From Andrena cerasifolii (lineage: Eukaryota > Arthropoda > Insecta > Hymenoptera > Andrenidae): DNA of 64,000 nt. How positions within the stretch are numbered: the stretch's first letter is position 1; the number at the start of each line of letters is the position of its first letter. The position numbers and the translations under genes are program-made. The stretch lies in the NCBI RefSeq assembly GCF_050908995.1, contig NC_135130.1:5139001-5203000 (forward strand), read 5' to 3'. Below the pieces are notes generated by a model. It had not been told where the DNA came from and ran no database searches. It saw nothing but the letters and a program-made list of their open reading frames with translations. This document shows, in pieces, positions 59,694-64,000 of the stretch.

Positions 59694-60191
59694 TAGGGTG
59701 GCTCTTATTTATACGTGTTGAAACTTTTTTTGTATTTCTTTTCTCTCACCCCTTAGAACGGTGCCATTTGATAAAGAAATAGCCCCTGAAAAAGTTTATT
59801 GCAATTGGACAATAGGAAAGGGTGCCGACCAAGCCTTAAAGTTTAGATTTCATCAATAGTTTGGATTTAAAGAATTTCTCAAAAATGGTAAGCCCCATCG
59901 AAATGTTGTTCAAATATTATTAAAAGAGCATTCAATTTTCTACAATTACTGTATATATAATTTTTCTCGTGCTTTTAATATTACTTGAACAAAATTTCGA
60001 TAGGGCTTACCATTTTTGAGAAATTCTTCAAATTCAAAACCATTGGTGATTCTAAACTTTAAGGCCTGGTCGGCACCTTTTCCTGTGGTCCGATGGCAAT
60101 AATCTTTTCCATGGACATTTTTTTATGAAATGGAACCATATTAGGGGGTGAGAGCAAAAGAAATCGCAGGGTAAAAATAAGGGCCACCCTA
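59694..60191. mobile_element. 498-bp foldback element with TAGGGTGGC ends and perfect 8-bp duplication
   Basis: The left arm tagggtggctcttatttata runs through ctcaccccttag, gggtgccgaccaagccttaa and aaaaatggtaagccccatcg. The right arm has the reverse complements: cgatagggcttaccattttt, ttaaggcctggtcggcacc, tagggggtgag, aataagggccaccct(a). The flanks at 59686-59693 and 60192-60199 are both ctgggcaa, a perfect 8-bp target duplication. The arms are about 240 bp and non-coding. Confidence 0.92.
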
Positions 60192-60199
60192 CTGGGCAA

Positions 60200-62194
60200 T
60201 GGGGGATTGCAGATCTGAAATGTAGGGTTCTGCGTTAGTCCCCGTTTGTGGAAAGAAGAAACTTGCTTTTAAGTAATCTGTAAATAAGTAGAGGGGTAAT
60301 CAAAAGGGGCTCAGTGGCCGTGAGTTGCTACAGTAGTTGAAATGAAGCATAATTTTCCCTGAGAAGCGTTTCGTTCTGCCATTACCAATGGATTAACCCA
60401 TTATCAAGTTGAGCACCCGGGCAACATCTCCTTATTCCACAACCTGCACCCCCGTGCGCTCATGGCGCTTGAACCTCCTGGAAATAGAATTAGCGCCAGC
60501 AACCAGTCGCAGAATTTCCCGAATTTCATAAATCTAAACTTATTGAACCCAGCAACTGAGAAGCCTGTAAACTACTGACCATAGCAGATTCATTCATTCA
60601 TTCAGACTGTCAGCACAATGGACTCGACTAACACTTGCACGCATATCACTCCTGGACCGCTAGATCACCCGTTGGTAAACTAGCGGCGGAATGTAATATT
60701 TTCGTTGCGCAAGTTGCACAGGCAGCGGTAATTAAATTCCGACGGGGCTGCGGCGCTTTTGCGTGAGCGTGTGGCCGGTCAAAGGAACGGCGTGAAGTGG
60801 CCCTCGGCCCCCTTCTTTTCGCGCAATCGTTGGTAAATTATTGCCAGTACGTGTGCCAGGCGGTGCAGCGACGGAAACGCGCGAAATTTTCGGCCCGCTT
60901 GGCGGAAAATAACCATGGACGTTCAACCATGAACACGGAAAACACGGGACGCGCGAAAGCAGTGCTCGCGGCGTACTTAAATGAGCTGGGGCTTGTAAAC
61001 TCCGACGTGAGCGGGCCGCGCGCGCCACGTTTGCGGGTTCGAGGCGAGTGACTCGCGAAAATTTCGCGACGCTAGTCAAATGCTGCCGAGGTGAAAGAAA
61101 TTCTCCACCAACCCGGTGTAGACCCTGCAATTGGGAGGCTGGCGAAGCTGGTTTAAACAAAAAACGTGGGGGATACAGAACACAGGTAAAGGAGGGGTAA
61201 AAAGTTAGTAGAGTCACTGGGACCTAGAAAAGCATTGGTTACGATAAGATTTCGCGTGGTGCTCATTTTCTGTCAACTAAGTAGAGTTACTTTCTTGCTT
61301 ATGCAAATTCTGGGGGGATTGTTAAAAGTGGTCTTGTAAATTTCATGTTTTTATGCCCGTCTTAGTTGGGCCTGCATGCTGTTTATTTTTTAAACCTAGA
61401 ACTACTGATGATAATTAATGTAGAGGTACCTATTTCTGCCAGACCAGCGAAAATGCCTGGTTATTTATAAAACACGTTATGCAAGGAAAATAAACCTTTA
61501 TTCATGTTTTTTTAATTTTTATATTGTTAAAAAATATATACATAATATTATACATATTTTCTTTTTTCATACTTAAAAATGGTAAATTTATTACCAAATT
61601 TAAGACCAGACGTTTTGACTGGTTTGGTAGTTCTTGTGTTAATGAACTGGAAGAATATAAGAATTTTATTGCTCTCCTCGCAGTGATAGAAGTCTATCAA
61701 CACACTTTCTTTGCAAATATACCAAGGTCTGTACATCACAGAGCATGAGTGAGTGTACCACGAGTCCTATGCAACATACGAATTAACTCGCCTAATTTGC
61801 ACATTGTACCCAGGCATTGGAATTACGTGGCAACCCCTACTTTGCATACTAAAATTTACATTAGCTGTAACCGAAGAACACAAATTTCTGGCTTCTTCCC
61901 TCTACTAGTTTCCATTTCTGCTCCCTGTTCGTAGTAAACACATTTGCAGTAACGGGACTCCACTCTCCCACGACACTTTTCAATGTACCCTGCGTAATTT
62001 GGGTTAAGAAACATACAAAATGGTTCAATTTCCGCAAGGGCGGTTAATGGAAGAGAGGAATTCTCGAGCGAACAGAAAAGTCACCCAAGACATTCCACGG
62101 AGATGGTGCAAAGGCTTCAGCCCCCCCGCTGTTTATATTTAGTGCTGCCAATCTCGGATGTGCCCCACCGAAGAGCTCAAGCGGGAGGCGCAAG
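60200..62194. other. Intergenic, no supported gene
   Basis: A CpG-rich patch at 60700-61080 produces chance frames on both strands (60732-61217 minus, 60797-61051 plus). AT-rich DNA at 61300-62000 contains two short overlapping frames. No domain or RNA gene was recognised. Confidence 0.4.
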
Positions 62195-63190
62195 CAGGGC
62201 AAATGCCCCGAGCGGCAATTTTGGGGGCGGCAAAATTGGTAGAAATGGAATATTAAAATCAATAAAAACCAATAAAAAAAGTTAAACTTTTGGAGAAGGC
62301 GATAAAAAACTAGGTAATTCATGTCTGAATTTAGTATCAAACATGGAAATTGTTTTTAAATCACCCGTGAGAGTTAGCAGGAAAGTTTTTTAATGTACGT
62401 GTTTTGTGATTTTGCGCCTACGTTGTTTTTATTGATTTTTAAAATACTTTATAGGAGTTCTGTTCTTTGGTGATTTAAAAAAATTAAAAAGCAAAATTAA
62501 AACCGACTTCAGAAAAATAAAAATCCACTAAAAAGTATAAAATAATTTAATTCCTTATTTAATCTTCGACTCTCATATTCTTTAAATCGGCGTCTCATTA
62601 TTTACACTGTGTAAATCTAGCGCCGACTTAAAAAATATGAGAGTCGTAGATTAAATAAGGGATTCAATTATTTTTTAATTTTTAGTGCATTTTTATTTTT
62701 TTTGATGCAGGTTTTATTTTATTTTTTTAAATTTGTTTATTTTTGGTCTTTTTAGTTTTATATATATTGACACAACATGCTTAGAAGATATGCGTGTACG
62801 TGCGTAATATAATAATAATTACGTGACAATAATCGTTATTAGTCGAATAAAAAAAAGATCATCAAAATCGGTCCATATGCTGAGGAGTTATGCGGTGACA
62901 AACATAAAAAAAATACCTACGGGTCGAATCTATAACCTCCTCCTTTTTGAAGTCGGTTAAAAAATCGACTACCTATCTCCCCTAACCTATATATTTTATT
63001 TCGTTTTGTTACTGTTTCTGTGAGCATTACATTGTTTACAACAAAATACCTACAAAATATATTATATTCAACAAATACTTACAAAATATTTCACTCACGG
63101 TAACAAACAATTATTTATAATTAAATATAAAGGGCGGCAAAAATCATTTTTGCCCAGAGCGGCGGAATAGCTAAATCGGGCAATGCCTTT
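62195..63190. mobile_element. Probable hAT-like element (GGGCGGCAAAA ends) with a nested repeat
   Basis: The left part, cagggcaaatgccccgagcg then gcaattttggggg and cggcaaaattgg, is mirrored on the right (about 63131-63188) by agggcggcaaaaatcatttt, tgcccagagcggcgg and cgggcaatgcc. I could not fix the right border or a target duplication. Inside it lies the CCGACTTC-ended element at 62503-62962. Confidence 0.55.
62503..62962. mobile_element. Nested element bounded by AAAACCGACTTC / GAAGTCGGTT
   Basis: The left end aaaaccgacttcagaaaaat and the right end ctcctcctttttgaagtcgg (then tt) are inverted. Within it, ttaaataaggaattaaatta-type arms with gactctcatattctttaa (about 62530-62600) fold on their complement at about 62615-62690. 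GAAGTCGGTT ends of this kind are common in insect non-autonomous repeats. No coding capacity. Confidence 0.6.
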
Positions 63191-64000
63191 CACCCTTGTT
63201 TCAAGCATTCTCCCCTTTTCGACGATCTGACCCGTAAAAATCATATCGACTCGCCTGATCTGCAGCTCCAGGGGATTAATTTTTACCCTCCCACCCTCTT
63301 TACGTACCTAATTTGCCGTGAATCGGCTTGGGGATCTTCTCGCCCCTTCACCCCCGGGACTGAAAGAGTCACGACCGTGAAAGGGCATTCGATGAACGTT
63401 GATCTTCCACGTGAAACGGTCCCTCAAGGTGTCGTCCAATTTTTCTAAACAATTTTCTTCACTCCATCCCCTGATCTGTGCCTCCGTTACCGCAGTAGGT
63501 CCCCTTAGGCTTTTTCATTCCAATGTCTTTGATCGATTACTCGCAATACTACTCCCTTGCTACTGTAGGCACATGCTGTACAGTTTAGCTTTCGACACGA
63601 ATTTTTACAATTGAATTCTAATTGAATTCCACCCTTGTTGAGTCGTAATTTTTATCTGTGCGAGTGTAGTCGGTCTGTGCAGTTAAATAACGGTACTAAA
63701 TTTCATTTGTGACGCTCTGGATTAATTCTTGAACGACCATAAACCCTGCAAGTCTATAGTTGCAGCGACACTAGCGCCACTGTTGCGGGAAGAAGTGACT
63801 AGCGACTTCTCCATCATGCTCCAGCGACTGCGCATTGCATTGCCCGCAATTTGTACGCGTTCCTGCTGATACAAGATTGAAAACTCTCCACAGAGCAGCG
63901 TTGTAATCACTGGTGAACTCTTCCATGTCGATTTGCTAATTTTCAGGGATAGATTAGCGAATATTGCGATCATTGATGTATTATATTGAATTTTGTCGCG
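63191..64000. other. Intergenic to window end, no supported gene
   Basis: Two frames (63399-63614 plus, 63722-63973 minus) have no recognised motif. The minus frame covers a moderately GC-rich block (gcagcgacactagcgccact) that may be a repeat, but no second copy was found in this window. Confidence 0.4.

Noticed and set aside
60732..61217. 161-codon minus frame
   Set aside because: CpG-rich, Pro/Ser/Arg composition, overlapped by a plus-strand frame, with no motif.

Overview
The window is nuclear DNA of an animal, most likely an insect. My best guess is a hymenopteran (bee, ant or wasp), but that is an inference. The evidence is: genes split by short GT-AG introns, mostly 60-130 bp; animal gene families; sharp swings between AT-rich DNA and CpG-rich GC stretches; and many short non-autonomous DNA transposons of types common in insects. 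I see no operons, ribosome binding sites, CRISPR arrays, rRNA or convincing tRNA genes.

The genes lie in one cluster at about 15.5-29.1 kb. In order: a divergent RASL11/RERG-type small GTPase (+, 15480-18808, 4 coding exons); BBS2, a subunit of the ciliary BBSome (-, 20018-23568, 11 coding exons, 712 aa); EMC10, a subunit of the ER membrane protein insertase (-, 24011-24920, 4 exons, 229 aa); and MAD1, the spindle checkpoint scaffold that loads MAD2 (+, 26267-29072, 6 coding exons, 679 aa). I rebuilt the exon chains from GT/AG borders, reading-phase agreement and family similarity. All four chains stay open from ATG to stop. The GTPase and BBS2 converge, BBS2 and EMC10 are in tandem 442 bp apart, and EMC10 and MAD1 are head to head across 1.35 kb. 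The four work in unrelated processes (signalling, cilia, ER, mitosis), so the cluster looks like ordinary insect gene packing and not a functional unit.

The flanks, 1-15.4 kb and 29.2-64 kb, hold no gene I can recognise. They carry many short mobile elements: hAT-like MITEs with CAGTGG, CAGGGC or CAGTGTTTCCC termini and near-perfect 8-bp target duplications (13.9, 19.1, 19.4, 53.5 kb); a 1.17-kb near-perfect palindrome bounded by TATACAGGGTGTCCCA (50.3-51.4 kb); and several 0.5-0.7-kb foldback elements that are mostly inverted arms (35.9, 36.6, 41.3, 43.9, 57.8, 59.7 kb). There are also two (ATT)n arrays, a 36-bp minisatellite that keeps an open frame, and piggyBac-like TTAACCC termini. I saw no transposase, reverse transcriptase or integrase, so every element here appears to depend on enzymes made elsewhere.

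I do not see an obvious new multi-gene system. The items most worth a second look are the GTPase with an abnormal switch II, the foldback cluster (one element carries a short non-palindromic open frame starting MAPKKK), a terminal-inverted-repeat element whose two ends both spell a consensus 5' splice site, the foldback inserted in a MAD1 intron, and the 36-bp repeat frame that begins like a signal peptide.
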